Positions 50,053 through 61,838 of a stretch of 64,000 bases of DNA are shown in pieces (the stretch's first letter is position 1; each line of letters opens with the position of its first letter). Source of the DNA: Mangifera indica (Eukaryota > Streptophyta > Magnoliopsida > Sapindales > Anacardiaceae); the NCBI RefSeq assembly GCF_011075055.1, contig NW_025401111.1:248001-312000 (forward strand), read 5' to 3'. A model generated the notes under the pieces. It saw nothing but the letters and a program-made list of their open reading frames with translations, was not told where the DNA came from and searched no databases. The translations under genes were made by a program, and so were the position numbers.

Positions 50053-50781
50053 TGTTGTTGGGAGAAGCCATACAATGATACAACCCAATTGTAAATTCAT
50101 ACAATCAATCAATACTCAACAGTGTAATTTTCTCCCAATTTGTGTGAACCGAAAAATATAGAAGCAAACAAAAACAAGTAGCACAAAACACAAGCAATTT
50201 TAACGTGGAAACCTCATCAATGTAAGAGAGGAAAAGCCATAGGGTTGTTGCCCGTAGTCCACCCAAAAATTTTCCACTATCAATAAGATTTGGTACAAAT
50301 CTCTCTAGTTAAAACTAAAGACAAAATTCCATGACTCTTCAAGAACAAATCTTATTGGCAAATGCAACAAATTTCCACAACAGATATAGAAAAGTCTCAC
50401 AAAAAACAAAGGTGTGTTTAAGGGTTGAATGATAACTTTCTAGAATTCCAAATATGATCTCTACCGTTTAGAATGATGATGCTCTTAAAATTTCAATTCA
50501 ATCGAACCATAGCTTGACCTTGATCAAGCTATTGATCAAACATGAATGAAATGTTCTTACCAAAAAAAATCTGCACATTTCCTCTCTGTTTATTGTTATA
50601 AAAACCAATTCTACCATCTACTTACTCCCTTAAACTTTTGAGATTTTAATCTCTTAACTAGTTATCAAAATTACCAATTTAGCCTTCCTCCGAGTGAAAA
50701 AAAAAAAAAGAAGTTGACTTGGGTTTCACTTTTAATAAGTGAACTTTGAGTCATCCTTCACATAGAGGGAAATCCAACCCA
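50053..50781 (-). repeat. 5' LTR of the minus-strand copia fragment
   Basis: 729 bp from TGTTGTTGGGAGAAG to AATCCAACCCA (plus-strand view). It is adjacent to the primer site and contains a TATAAA-like promoter word on the minus strand near 50597. No second LTR is present in the window. Confidence 0.75.
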
Positions 50782-50784
50782 ATA

Positions 50785-52017
50785 ATTTTTTAATATGGTT
50801 TGAATTGATGATTGGAATGGCTATGTGCATGGTATTGTTATTACTAGAGATGTATAACAACCAAATTGAAAAATTTTTAGTAAAACTCAAAATTAATTGT
50901 AAATAATTTTTTATGGCAATTTGGTATTATATTTCCACATATAATTATAATCCAGTTTTGTAAAAGAAAAATATATTTTCAATAAATATTATAATTGAGA
51001 ATGGATAGCTTTAGCCCATAAGTTATTCAAATTAAAGACTCATCTCTGTTCCAATAGTGACTATATTCAGTATACTGAATGGTGTGTATAATTCAATTTA
51101 AATTATAAACTTAAATTGAGTTATTAAAAAATTATAATTTCATTTGGTTTGATTTATAAAATGATTTATTTTGAGTGAGTAAATTTTGGAAAAAATGGTT
51201 TATGGTTTGGGTTGCGGTTTGACACTATCCAAATCAAAACTTAAGCCATATATATATATATATATATTAGTACATATAAGTAAAATAACTATGTCCCACT
51301 CAAAATTTGATGAAATGACAAATTTCCACATTTAAGTTTAAGAAAAAAATAATTTTCCTACTCATATGTAAAATTTATTAATTTTTCAAGAATTTGTTGA
51401 ATAGAAGAAAAAACCAACAAGCTAAATAACACTTTGCCATCGAATTTTTGTTAAATAATTTTTTTGTATCCCTAATTTATATTAATTTCAATTAAAAATT
51501 AAAAAAATTATAAGTACAAGTATATATTTGGGTGTCAATAATATATAGTCATATATTTAGAGTGAATTGTAATTTTTAAAAATTTTACAAGTGCTAATGT
51601 TACATGTTTATGTCATGTCCTAAATAACTATAATTTAATTATTATCTATCAAGTAGAAATATTTTAGAGGGAATTACTTTTAATAAATTCAAACCGTAAT
51701 TTTAATCAAACTAAACCGTATTTTTTTAGTTTGATTTGATTTGACTTGAAACCTGAAATAGTTTGTTTTGGTTCGTTTTGAAATTTTTTTCATACCGTTT
51801 TGATTTTTTTTTTTTACCAATTTGGTTTGAAAAAGTTTTTAAATCACACAAAATCAAATTTTGCACACATCGATAGATACTTGAACCTTTAAGACTACAT
51901 AACTTAAAAGGGCATGACCTGCCTTGGTAAAGCCCACAAAACGCACAAGTTGATATGTGAAAAACTCACAAAGGCATGACTAAAGAAATTGTTGGCCTTG
52001 CCCTAAATCTTACTCTT
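50785..52017 (+). repeat. 1.2-kb direct duplication, copy B
   Basis: Partner of 46936-48192. It has a single 78-bp unit and a local TA run (about 51246-51267). It begins within a few bases of the copia LTR end at 50781. Confidence 0.75.
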
Positions 52018-52904
52018 AAAAAATGTATCGTTATATGATTAGATATCATGTTGCCCCTCAATAGTTGAAAATGCATTGTATTAATGCATTTTAAACTCGA
52101 ATCATATCAGAATGGTGTTAATATTGTGAAAATCTCACTAAAATGATATAATTTTAGTTGGAATTATACAAAAATGATGCAATTAAGCCAAAATTAAATT
52201 ATCGATTCTTGTTGAAATCAAACCATTTTGGTGTAATTATAATTAAAATCTCATCATTATATTGTGATTTTAACAGGAATTGCACTATATTGATACTATT
52301 CTAATTAGAATTGCACAAATATGATGTGTCTCAATTGAATCACACAAATTTAATGTAATGTTTGTGCTTTATGGTAATGAGTATGTGAGTGGTAGACAAA
52401 ATATTAGTGGCTTGTTACTTCCTCTTTGGATATTTATTTGTGTAAAAAGTTGTCTAAAGCCAATGAATTGTTCTTTGGGACAATCTCGTAGTTGTTTGAA
52501 ATTGATTAATTGTCCCTTCAAACAACTTTTAAGTAGTGCAAAACTAATAATTAACTATCCTTTTGTGTATTTCTATAAAAAAAATCTTAAAAATTTTTGT
52601 ATTTATTATAAAAAAGTTCTCTAATTGTCATGTACAATTAATTAAGATAATGTTGAATGTAAATGTTTTTATAAGATGAAATTCATCTTTTCCTCCGTGT
52701 ATTTGAAGGAGATAATGAATAAATAATTAAAATAATAAGGTACTGAATTATTATCTATCAAAAATTTCTCAATAATACAACAATGAGCACTGCTTAGAAA
52801 ATAGAAAGAATTTAACAGTACAAATTAAAAGACAAGACAAAGCGACAACAAGTGATGTTAGCCCTCTTCTGAACAGTACAATAAAATGACGGAAATAAAA
52901 TCAA
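52018..52904. other. intergenic, nothing recognised
   Basis: Recurrent AAAATGATGCAATT-like words (about 52090-52330) suggest a faint local repeat. No gene. Confidence 0.4.
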
Positions 52905-52913
52905 TTAGTTAGT

Positions 52914-53420
52914 GGCCAAAGGACTATTTTCTAGCCAAGTTTTAATACAAAGATAAATATATAAATGTGAGGTTTAAAAATTTAAATATTCACTCATAAA
53001 TTAATAACTGTTAAAATTTTCTTTGACTTTGTCAACAAAGAGACGACTTCTTCGTCAACAAAGGTGAAGATTCATTTGTTGGAGATGGTCGTCAAGTCTC
53101 TGTCTCGTCTTCAGATAGTCACCGTTGCCAGAAATGATCACTAAAGAGGGGAAAAAGAAAATCTAGGGATTTGGGGGTGAAACGATCACTTTTCAAAACT
53201 CGAAAACTTTGAATAGGGGAATATTGTGAGATTTTTAAACATGAGAAGAAAAATGTAATAAAACTTTAATTTTTTAAATTTTTTTAGTAAATAATAGTTT
53301 TATCCCCAACCAAAACTGAAATTTTTAATAGAAATTGAATCATAGGTGGATATTTGAGTTTTTAAAACCTTACGGATATGTATTTGTCTTTGCATTAGGG
53401 TGGGAAATAGTCCTTTGGCC
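52914..53420. mobile_element. fold-back MULE-like MITE, copy 2
   Basis: The 507-bp element has ends GGCCAAAGGACTATTTTCTA and, inverted, GGCCAAAGGACTATTTCCCA. Flanks TTAGTTAGT (52905-52913) and TTAGTTATA (53421-53429) agree at seven of nine bases. Terminal and central words (GTCGTCAAGTCTC, CTAGGGATTT) echo the 2928 element. Confidence 0.8.
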
Positions 53421-53429
53421 TTAGTTATA

Positions 53430-54541
53430 TTAGCTAAGCAAGGAAGGAGAGGGGATTTTATACAATGTGATGGTAAATTCTACTGCAAGCATCTTTAAAT
53501 TCTAACATTACAAAGACTACTCAGAAGAGAGATGATAATATACAATATGATAGCATATATGCTTTGGTAACTTTGTATATCCAAACCAATTATTTACACA
53601 AATTAACTAAAATAAGCTTATAGTTTTTGCCATAATTTGGAGCTTTTATATTGTCTCATGGCAATAACATAAGCTTACATCAGATGACATGTGAAACTAG
53701 ATTAGATATGTGAAGGTCTAACTTGAGTTGCCTATCGTGTCCAACTCAAGTGCCTTTGGATATTTTTTTCTCTTTTCTTAGTGGTCTTGCACTATATTTT
53801 ACCATGACACTGTATGTAAATCTAAGAGTTTGTGTTATAGGATTGTGTTTGTGTCATGTCAATATCGATTTTATGTCAGACACATTTAATTTTAATCCAA
53901 TCATAATTAAAATTATATCAAAATTTTTTAACTGTATATCTGACCGTTTAATATTTAGGTTGACATGACATAGTTCAAATTGACTATAAATTATTTATTG
54001 TTTTCACTCTCTTATGTGTTTTTGGTATTTTAATTTATTTATCAAATTATCCCGACCTACTATTAATAAAATACACAATATAATATTTTCTTTTGTTTAC
54101 AAATGCTCTAGAAATTACATATCAAGACTTTTAAAACACATTAATAATTTTATTAAACAAATCACATTTTTACCATTGGATAATAAAATAATTATTTAAA
54201 TAAAAATCAAGAATAATATGAATAATTACAACTACGTAAATATACAATTATATATAATATATAAGGATTTAAACTGTTATTGATAATATTCTTCAACAAT
54301 TCTATAATTTATTTTTAACAAATTTTTTTAAAGTAATATTTTGTTAAACATTTGAGTTAGTTCAAGTTACTTTCGTGTTAACTATAATATTATTTAATTT
54401 AGGTTTGAATTATATCTGATTGACCCGAAATAAATTTTATATAAAAAACTCAATCCTAAACTAATATTTTTCATGTTGTGTCATATTAAGTTAACGGATT
54501 GTATTAAAAATTGTCTAACTCCACCAGCATGCAACTCTGTC
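53430..54541. other. intergenic with degenerate repeat sequence
   Basis: No gene. Segments near 53800-53890 and 54430-54520 share TGTGTCAT and TAACGGATTG-like words in loosely inverted arrangement, perhaps an old MITE, but clear ends were not found. Confidence 0.35.
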
Positions 54542-54549
54542 CTTGCAAG

Positions 54550-55566
54550 TAGACACGTCAATTGGGCTGGGCTAAATGGAGGCCCGACCCGAAGTAGGAA
54601 AAAAAAGCCCATCACGAGAAGCCCGGCTAGACACTGTTGCGTATCGGGCTAGGCCCATGAGCCTATCGGAGCAAGCTTAGGGCTTTAATATTAAGCCTAT
54701 GGGCTAGCTCGGCCCGACATTGTATATAAAAAATAAAAATAAAAAAATATATTTTTTTTTACTTCAGCCTTGTCTGCCTTGCTTTAGCCACAAGGCAGAG
54801 GCAGAATCTGCTTTTGCCTTTTGTGGCAGAAGTCGTTGGCCTCTACTTAATTTTTTTTAATTTTTTATATAAATTAATTCTATTTTCTTTCATTTTCACT
54901 TTTATTTACAAATCTTTTAATCTCTCAATCTCAATTATTTCATTATATTTTCAATCTCATTTTCTCTCATTAACTCTCTTTTGAAAAATATCTGAATTCG
55001 TAAATAATAATTATTTATATTTATAATTTCATTTTTATTTTTATTTTATCATTACAAAATATTATAAAATATCTGAATTCGCAAATAATAATTTTTTATC
55101 TTTGAAGAATTCAGAGATTTAGATATAGAAGATGAGTAGATAAATGTTATATAGTAGATATATTTTATTTATATTTTCTAATTTATACAATATGTAAATT
55201 AATTTATTTATATTATGTTATCAATTTATAATATTTTTCATCATGTAATTATGATATTTTTTTGCCACAAGTGAGAAATTATAAATAAAATATTTCGAGA
55301 TACTGTCTTTGTTTTAATAATTGAAAAATAATTTGTGTTTAAAAATTTTAATTAAATTATTTTTTAAAAAATTGATTAAATAGGTCAGCCCGGCCCGATC
55401 CAATTAAAGTCCGACCCAATTAAGGTCTATTATTATATGAGCCGGGTCTTGTGCATTTATATATCAGTAGGCTAACCTGACCCAAAGACCCATTACTGTT
55501 TGGGCCCGATCCAACCCATTAGCACAATGGGCTGAGCCAGAGCTGATCTGGCCATTGACACCACTA
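54550..55566. mobile_element. 1-kb non-autonomous hAT element
   Basis: Ends TAGACACGTCAATTGGGC and, inverted, TAGTGGTGTCAATGGCC. An exact 8-bp duplication CTTGCAAG lies at 54542-54549 and 55567-55574. Both subterminal regions are rich in CGGCCCGA/GGGCCGGG-like words in inverted orientation, and the centre is AT-rich. No transposase is encoded. Distinct from the TAGGG MITE family. Confidence 0.9.
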
Positions 55567-55574
55567 CTTGCAAG

Positions 55575-56103
55575 TCAGCAATTGTAACTATCTGATGTTG
55601 CCTTTAGATGTCATTGTGCACAAGTCATCGTCCTTAAATCATGTGTCAGCAAGCATTATCTGTACAGCATAAGAAAAGAGATAAAAGGCCTGAAGAAATA
55701 AACCCACAACAAAAATAGTATTTAAACTCAAAACTCATATAAATCTTAAACTCCAATGTTGGCATAAATGGAAATGAACCTGCTTTTTCTGGATGAAACC
55801 ATTGAGTTTCAAACAAAAAATGTAGATTTGCTAACAAATAACAAAATAAAAATCCTCATATTTAAAAACATTGTCAAATTTAGCCACAAAGACAATAATA
55901 AAAAACCTCATATTTAAAAACATTAGGAGTAAACACATGCTTTATATTATAAAACATGAAAATGTTGAGGTTAATTTCACAAGATTAAGACAAAATAAAT
56001 CATTCACTTGGCTTGAAAATGGAGAGATTTTTTGAAAAGGTAAAAGAAGTTCACCCTAATAGTTTATGCTTGAAGATGAAGATATAGGATTATATTATTA
56101 AGT
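55575..56103. other. intergenic, nothing recognised
   Basis: Contains a short local repeat (CTCATATTTAAAAACATT at about 55855 and 55905). No gene. Confidence 0.45.
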
Positions 56104-56106
56104 TAA

Positions 56107-56606
56107 GGGGCATTTGGTTAAAGGGGATTAAATATTATTTTGGTAATTAATATTTTATTATTTAGATCGTTTTATTTGATTTAAAAGTAATAAATAATTT
56201 CGATAATTTTTTATTACCAATAGTAATGTAATATATAATATAAGAAATAATCTGATTATTATTTCCACTTTAAGTATTACAAAATTATCAAAATAATCTT
56301 GATTTTATTATAATTATATCCCTATTTATTAACTTTTTTAGAAAAAAATAATCTCATTTTCAATTAATATAACAAATAACATAAAAAATATTTCAGAATA
56401 ATTATACCTAATAACATTTAAGTAAAATAATATATTAATAATTTTTTATTATCTGTAACCAAACACAATAATTATTTATACCTATCATTTTTTATTAAAT
56501 TTTATCAAATATAGAAATAATTTATACTCAGTAATCTTTAAAATATTCTATCTTCAAGATAATATTTTAATTTTAATAATAAAATATTCATCAAACCAAA
56601 CATCCC
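56107..56606. mobile_element. Tourist-like (PIF/Harbinger) MITE
   Basis: A 500-bp AT-rich element with ends GGGGCATTTGGTTAAAGG and, inverted, GGGATGTTTGGTTTGATG. TAA lies on both sides (56104-56106 and 56607-56609). A 3-bp TAA duplication with GGG-rich ends fits Tourist MITEs. Non-coding. Confidence 0.8.
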
Positions 56607-56609
56607 TAA

Positions 56610-58198
56610 AATGTATTTATTTGTTGTGATAAGAAAAGTGAACGATAACAAAAAGTGATTTATAATTAGATTAAAAAATTAATAAAATTTTGTGACAAAT
56701 ATTCATGAAAAGTAGAGAAATGACATTTACCTAAAGAAAATGTAAAATATACTTGTTCTTAATTCTTACTCCCAAATTGCATCATTCAATATAATTATTC
56801 AATAACTTTGTTTCTTATATGGATTTTGTTGTACCTACTAGAGCATCTTTCATGGTAGATGACTTTCGGGGCGATTACTTTATTCTATTAAGGCAAGAAA
56901 ATGTGATACCTTATAATTAAGTGTTCAAAATTATAAGTTTGATATTATACCTAATAATAAAAAATGTTAACATACTTTAACGTAAAAGTGTATGCAAATG
57001 ATTTGGTGATTGACCATAAGAATTAATAAAATTAATAGAGTATTAAAATTTTTAAAGAGAAACCCTGAGTTTGAATCTCTGTCATGTTTATAAAATTTTG
57101 ATTTATTTGATTCGATAATTATGAATTCAATTATTGTATTCTAAATTTATCTGTTTAACATATACGGGCGAATTCCTCAAGTACAAAAGAAAAAAAATTG
57201 GAACATCATATATATGACAAGCCTTTCTCAAACTTTAGTTCTGGTGAAAATATCTTAAAAGTCAAACTAGTAAATTTTTACTTGAAGCTTTGAAGGTAGG
57301 CAATATTGCTCTGTGGGTCATTTAAATATTTTATTTTATTATTTGGAGAATATGATTTAGTTAATAAAATTATTAGCTTGCTTTAAAGGTTTAGGTTACA
57401 ATTTTTACACTATTTGCAAACATTAAAAAAATATTATATTATATGTTTTATTCATAGTAGGTTGAAGTAATTTGATGAAGAAATTAAAACACTAAAAACA
57501 CTTAGAAAAATAAAAATAATAGATAATTTTATGTTAATTTATATTGAGTTGGGCTAACCCGAATATTAAATAATTGGGTTAGGACTGAAAAAAGTTGTCA
57601 CAATTCTAATTCGAATCTGGTTAAATTTAAAAGTTTTTTATCTGAAATCTAAACTGATATAATACAAACACAATCTGATAACACAAACTATCAGATCTAT
57701 ACTCACCCTTTGTAGCCCTCTCATCTTATGGACAAATTTACCCCTGATTAGCCTTGGTTACCTAGAGTTGAAAGTGACACAATTTTAACTTTCTTATCAT
57801 GATAGCCTTCTTATTTTCGAATTGACATATAACCCCAAAATGATTACGTGAAACTTCTTTCTTCTAGGCGTGTTAAAATAAAGTTGTGGATGACAATACC
57901 GTAATTTGGTATTAGAATTTGATGAAATCTAGGTTTAGTAAATCTGGTATTCACATTTTATTCTGCCGCAGTACAACCAACCTTTTTTGCTTTCTGTAAG
58001 GAGGGCAAACACCTAACTTATTGGCTCCAATTACCAAATGTTATCTTCCCAAAAGCATAGTTGATTATTGAGTACAGTACGTCTCACCTAAGGCCAAAAA
58101 CTTGACATGGAATGTTGGAAGTAATGGTGGAGAAACAAGAAACAGTTAGACATCTTAAATATTCTGTCATTACTCAGAATTCGAATTACACACAAAGA
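56610..58198. other. intergenic, AT-rich, no gene recognised
   Basis: A segment at about 57020-57130 resembles 58610-58710 (both with GAGTTT-AATCTC/TTCTAC then CATGTTT-T-AAA-TTTGATTT), so an unnamed dispersed repeat is present. No coding frame. Confidence 0.4.
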
Positions 58199-58209
58199 GA
58201 ATCAAATTA

Positions 58210-58439
58210 CCCTCATGAGATAGTTTAAGTGAGAAAAGAAGAAACTTCATATAGAAGAGAACATGGGTTCAAGTCTCTTCCAATAACATATCAAAATCAA
58301 ATTTTTAATTTGACTGATTTAATAATTGTAAGATCGGTTATCGAATCTGAATTTATCTTACTCATTATGGTTGGTTCGATCTTAAAAATGACGATCCGGT
58401 TCAAGTGGGATTCATCATTACATAGGAAAAAAAAACAGT
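58210..58439 (+). mobile_element. tRNA-derived SINE
   Basis: A 230-bp element with a Pol III A-box match TAGTTTAAGTG at 58221-58231 and a B-box match GGTTCAAGTC at 58266-58275, spaced as in tRNA-derived SINEs, and a terminal A-run near 58426-58436. An exact 11-bp duplication GAATCAAATTA lies at 58199-58209 and 58440-58450. The open frame across it is incidental. Confidence 0.85.
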
Positions 58440-58450
58440 GAATCAAATTA

Positions 58451-58885
58451 ATTCATGGTGAATATAAAATATTATCTTTCCAATGTCATTTAAGTATTGA
58501 ACTATAACATAATAGAGCCAACCTCCTCCTACTAAATTCACAACTCTTTCAAATGTTGAATTACAAAATTGATGGTGCATGTGTTTGTCAACATTTGATA
58601 GTAAATTGGGGTTAATAAAACTAGTGGAATGTTCAAATTTTCAGAGAAAATGTTTGTATTTGAGTTTCTACCATGTTTGTGAAACTTTGATTTGAATTAC
58701 TTAAAAAGAAAACTATTTGTTAGTAAATTGATGGTTGGTGGACCTATAAATAGGTCATTATAAACCTATTGTCTAAATAAATTGAGTAAAAGTTTTATTA
58801 CGCATATATGTCTATATATCAAAATTACATGATGAAACCTATTTACATCACAATTACATAATGGAACCAATCTCATTCACAATAT
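58451..58885. other. intergenic, dispersed-repeat fragment
   Basis: 58610-58710 resembles 57020-57130. Otherwise nothing recognised. Confidence 0.4.
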
Positions 58886-58890
58886 ATGCT

Positions 58891-60310
58891 TGTTGACTCA
58901 ATGACTCATTATGCTTTTATTTTGATGATAATAAACTAATATGTTCCTAAATATATTAACTAATGATTTTACTTGAGTGTGAGCTTAGATTGCAAGAATT
59001 TATCTAATGCACTTGAAAAAGTTTCAAGATGGAAATAAAAGAGAAAACTCAATTGAAGAATTCTTGAAGATTTGAAGAAAACCTCAAGTTTTAGGTAGAT
59101 ATATTTGTAATTTGGAGCATTCGTTTTGATTAGAATATTTATTTGCATGAGATAGCTCACTTGAAAACTCATTATGATATCTTTCACATTTTGGGTTAAA
59201 ATGTCATTTTTTAAACTTATTGGGTTAAGCCAATTTTTTCACCAAAGTTTATTAATTCATTTAAAATGATGAAGTTTTGTGAACTACATTTTCATATCTT
59301 AAAGTTGGTTTTGAAAGAATTTTAAAAAATGGGTTAAATTGTCACTTTTCAAAGTTTTACGGGTCAAATTAATTTTTTAAAATTCAAGGGGTAAAATGCA
59401 ATAAAATTTGGTCTACCGAATTCTTCAATGGCAGCTTCCAAATTGTCCAAAAGCCATGTATTTTGGCTTTCAAAAATTCGGTTGGGTGAATTAAATCCGA
59501 TTGACCGAATTTTGGTTTGAACTCTCTAACAGCTAGTACCACGTAGGCACCACGAGAGTACCACATCACATCCGGTTGATCGAATTACATCCGATCGATC
59601 GAATTGTGTGTTTTCTGGAAAGCTAAAACGGCTATTCTTTGTGCACAACGGTAACTTTCCTTATTTTCCTCTATATAAACCCAATTAAATTCATTCGAAA
59701 TGAACTTTTGCCACGAAAAACTTTCATAAATTTGAGAGCAAATTAGTTTTGAGCTATTCACTTGCAAATTTTGTTCTCTAATCAAAACCTTTGCTCATAT
59801 ACTTTGTAATTTTATTTTGTATTGGGTTGTACTAAGCTTAACTTTCATATACACTCTTTGAGAGAGATCACACTTTGAATTCATACTAAAATTCGTACTA
59901 TAAAAAAGTGAGGTTCACTCTTGGAGAGATTAGAAAATTTCTAGTGAGAGAAATTGAGCTTTAACACTTGTAAAGGTTAATAGCACCTTGGAAGCTATTG
60001 TGTTGTGAAGAAAGTTTGGAGGAGTGGACGTAGGCCGAGTTGAGTCGAACCACTATACATCGCGTGTTTGATTTTCTCTTCCCTTAAACTCATACTTTAT
60101 TTTATGTTATTTTGATTGTATTGATTATTTGAAATATTTTTGTTATTTTGATTGTATTGATTATTTGAAATATTTTTGTTATTCTCATAAATTGGATTAA
60201 AAATTAGGCAATATTCATTGATTTGAATAAATTGTCTTAATTTTCTAATTTGGTAAAAATTGTTTTAAATTGTCTAACTCACCCCCCCTCTTAGGCCATT
60301 CAATCCTACA
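58891..60310 (+). repeat. solo LTR, copia (SIRE/Maximus-like) type
   Basis: The 1420-bp segment starts TGTTGACTCA and ends ATTCAATCCTACA. Flanks ATGCT (58886-58890) and ATACT (60311-60315) agree at four of five. The start (TTTTATTTTGATGATAATAA) and the end (CACCCCCCCTCTTAGGCC) are typical of large copia LTRs. A promoter word CTATATAAACCC lies at about 59671. No internal region adjoins, so it is a solo LTR left by recombination, or a truncated end. Confidence 0.75.
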
Positions 60311-60315
60311 ATACT

Positions 60316-61648
60316 CATGTTAGAGTAATTGCCCTAAAGTCAATTGTTATAGATGTATAAATTGTTGTAATAATTATTTTAAAACCTATATTCTAATTGC
60401 AATAGCTTATGTGACTCATATGACTAGTTGCCAAATCTCTTAGTCCGATCAACATAATTATGTGATGTTTCAAAGAAAAAAAAGATGTTTTATGAAAAAT
60501 ACCTTCACCAAAATGAATTTTATATGCATTGTATTTTTTGTCATCCCAGTTTTGATTCGTAGGTGTACCCTAGATGAATAAATACATAAGTTAAGGAATA
60601 TAAGTTTTAAGTGTGAAAGGAATCAAAATAGAAGACATATGAGACCTAGTGTCTTCAACTTTATTAAGTGATTATCACTCACTTTTTTTCTTTAATGTTT
60701 TATAGCTAATTACAGGTAATGATGACGGTTGCGTAGAGACAGGTCACCTAAAGGTGTGCATGGTGGACACATTCTAATATGTTATATTAAGAGTTACAAA
60801 CATTATGTTTATGATTTATATTATGTTTTTTAGACTCATGGTATATTATGATTTAGTTATGCTACATACATTATGTTGTTTTAGATTGTGATATTGTTTG
60901 TACGCTTGTCACTTTACGAAGTTTTAATATAATAAGGTATTTAACTAATTTTAAATGATAAATTTTGTATGTTTTATGTTCGAGTTATAATCATGCAAGG
61001 TTAGTCAAATAAGTGACATTTCTTTTTAGGGTGGTATCTTTGGAGAGAGATGTTACACTTCCAAACTATTTGAATTACACAATTGATAGTTTATGTACTT
61101 CTCAAAATTCTTTGCTATCAGTAGTCCAAGGGACCTATGCTAGGTTTCTTATATACATTCTTCTCATCTATAATACTCATCTTTAAATATATATCCCCAT
61201 ATAGAATATGACCCAAAAAGACATATACAACTTAAACTTTTTGTTAACCATAATGGACATACAATATGATATAAAACACTTACATAAAATGCGCATAAAA
61301 AGTTTGAAATAACTTAAATGCTCAATTGAGAAATACTAATATTATATCATCAACCATATAACATCCACATGTCTTAATATAATCCCAAGTACATAAATAT
61401 GCTTTAAAAGTCTCAACTAATAAAATCGGTGCATATGTGAAGGAAAATTGGTAAGGGAGGGAAACTTAATTTATAACTATAGCATAAAAAGTCATAAATA
61501 TGCATAAATATGGTAAGGGAAGGAAAATTTATTGCAGTCTCTCCCTTACCATATATGCATAGTTATAGGATTGTTGACTAGATTATCATCCTAAGATGAC
61601 TTCTACCATGAGTATACATGTGATACATCCAGCTGATCACATGAGGAT
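60316..61648. other. intergenic, nothing recognised
   Basis: No coding frame or RNA gene. A pair GGTAAGGGA-GGAAA (about 61450 and 61510) and its inverted CTCCCTTACC (61540) form a small local fold-back. Confidence 0.4.
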
Positions 61649-61838
61649 ACTACTAATACAACAATCTCGTACCAGACATGCCTAAACTGAAATAAGTGGC
61701 TAATGTGTCTTGGCGTCAAGTGCATAATACATTTTATAAAAATACTACTAATATAACAATCTCATACTATGCACACCTAAATTGAAATAAATGGCTCATG
61801 TGTCTTAGTGTTGAGTGCATAATGTATCTTATGAGTAT
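61649..61838. repeat. tandem duplication, 95-bp period
   Basis: Two diverged copies, starting ACTACTAATACAACAATCTC and ACTACTAATATAACAATCTC, each running through GGCT-ATGTGTCTT and AGTGCATAAT. Confidence 0.85.

Larger units (their letters stand above)
48930..50781 (-). mobile_element. 5'-end fragment of a copia element
   Basis: Minus-strand order: LTR (50053-50781, TG to CA), primer site TGGTATCAAAGC (complement of 50041-50052), gag and the start of protease, then homology stops. No integrase, RT or second LTR was found. It differs from the nest copia elements in LTR, primer site and gag. Confidence 0.85.

Noticed and set aside
53790..54530. Possible MITE with TGTGTCAT-rich ends
   Set aside because: Inverted similarity is weak, and neither element ends nor a target duplication could be defined.
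57020..57130. Possible second SINE (B-box-like GAGTTTGAATCTC)
   Set aside because: No convincing A-box, tail or target duplication. Kept only as a dispersed repeat related to 58610-58710.
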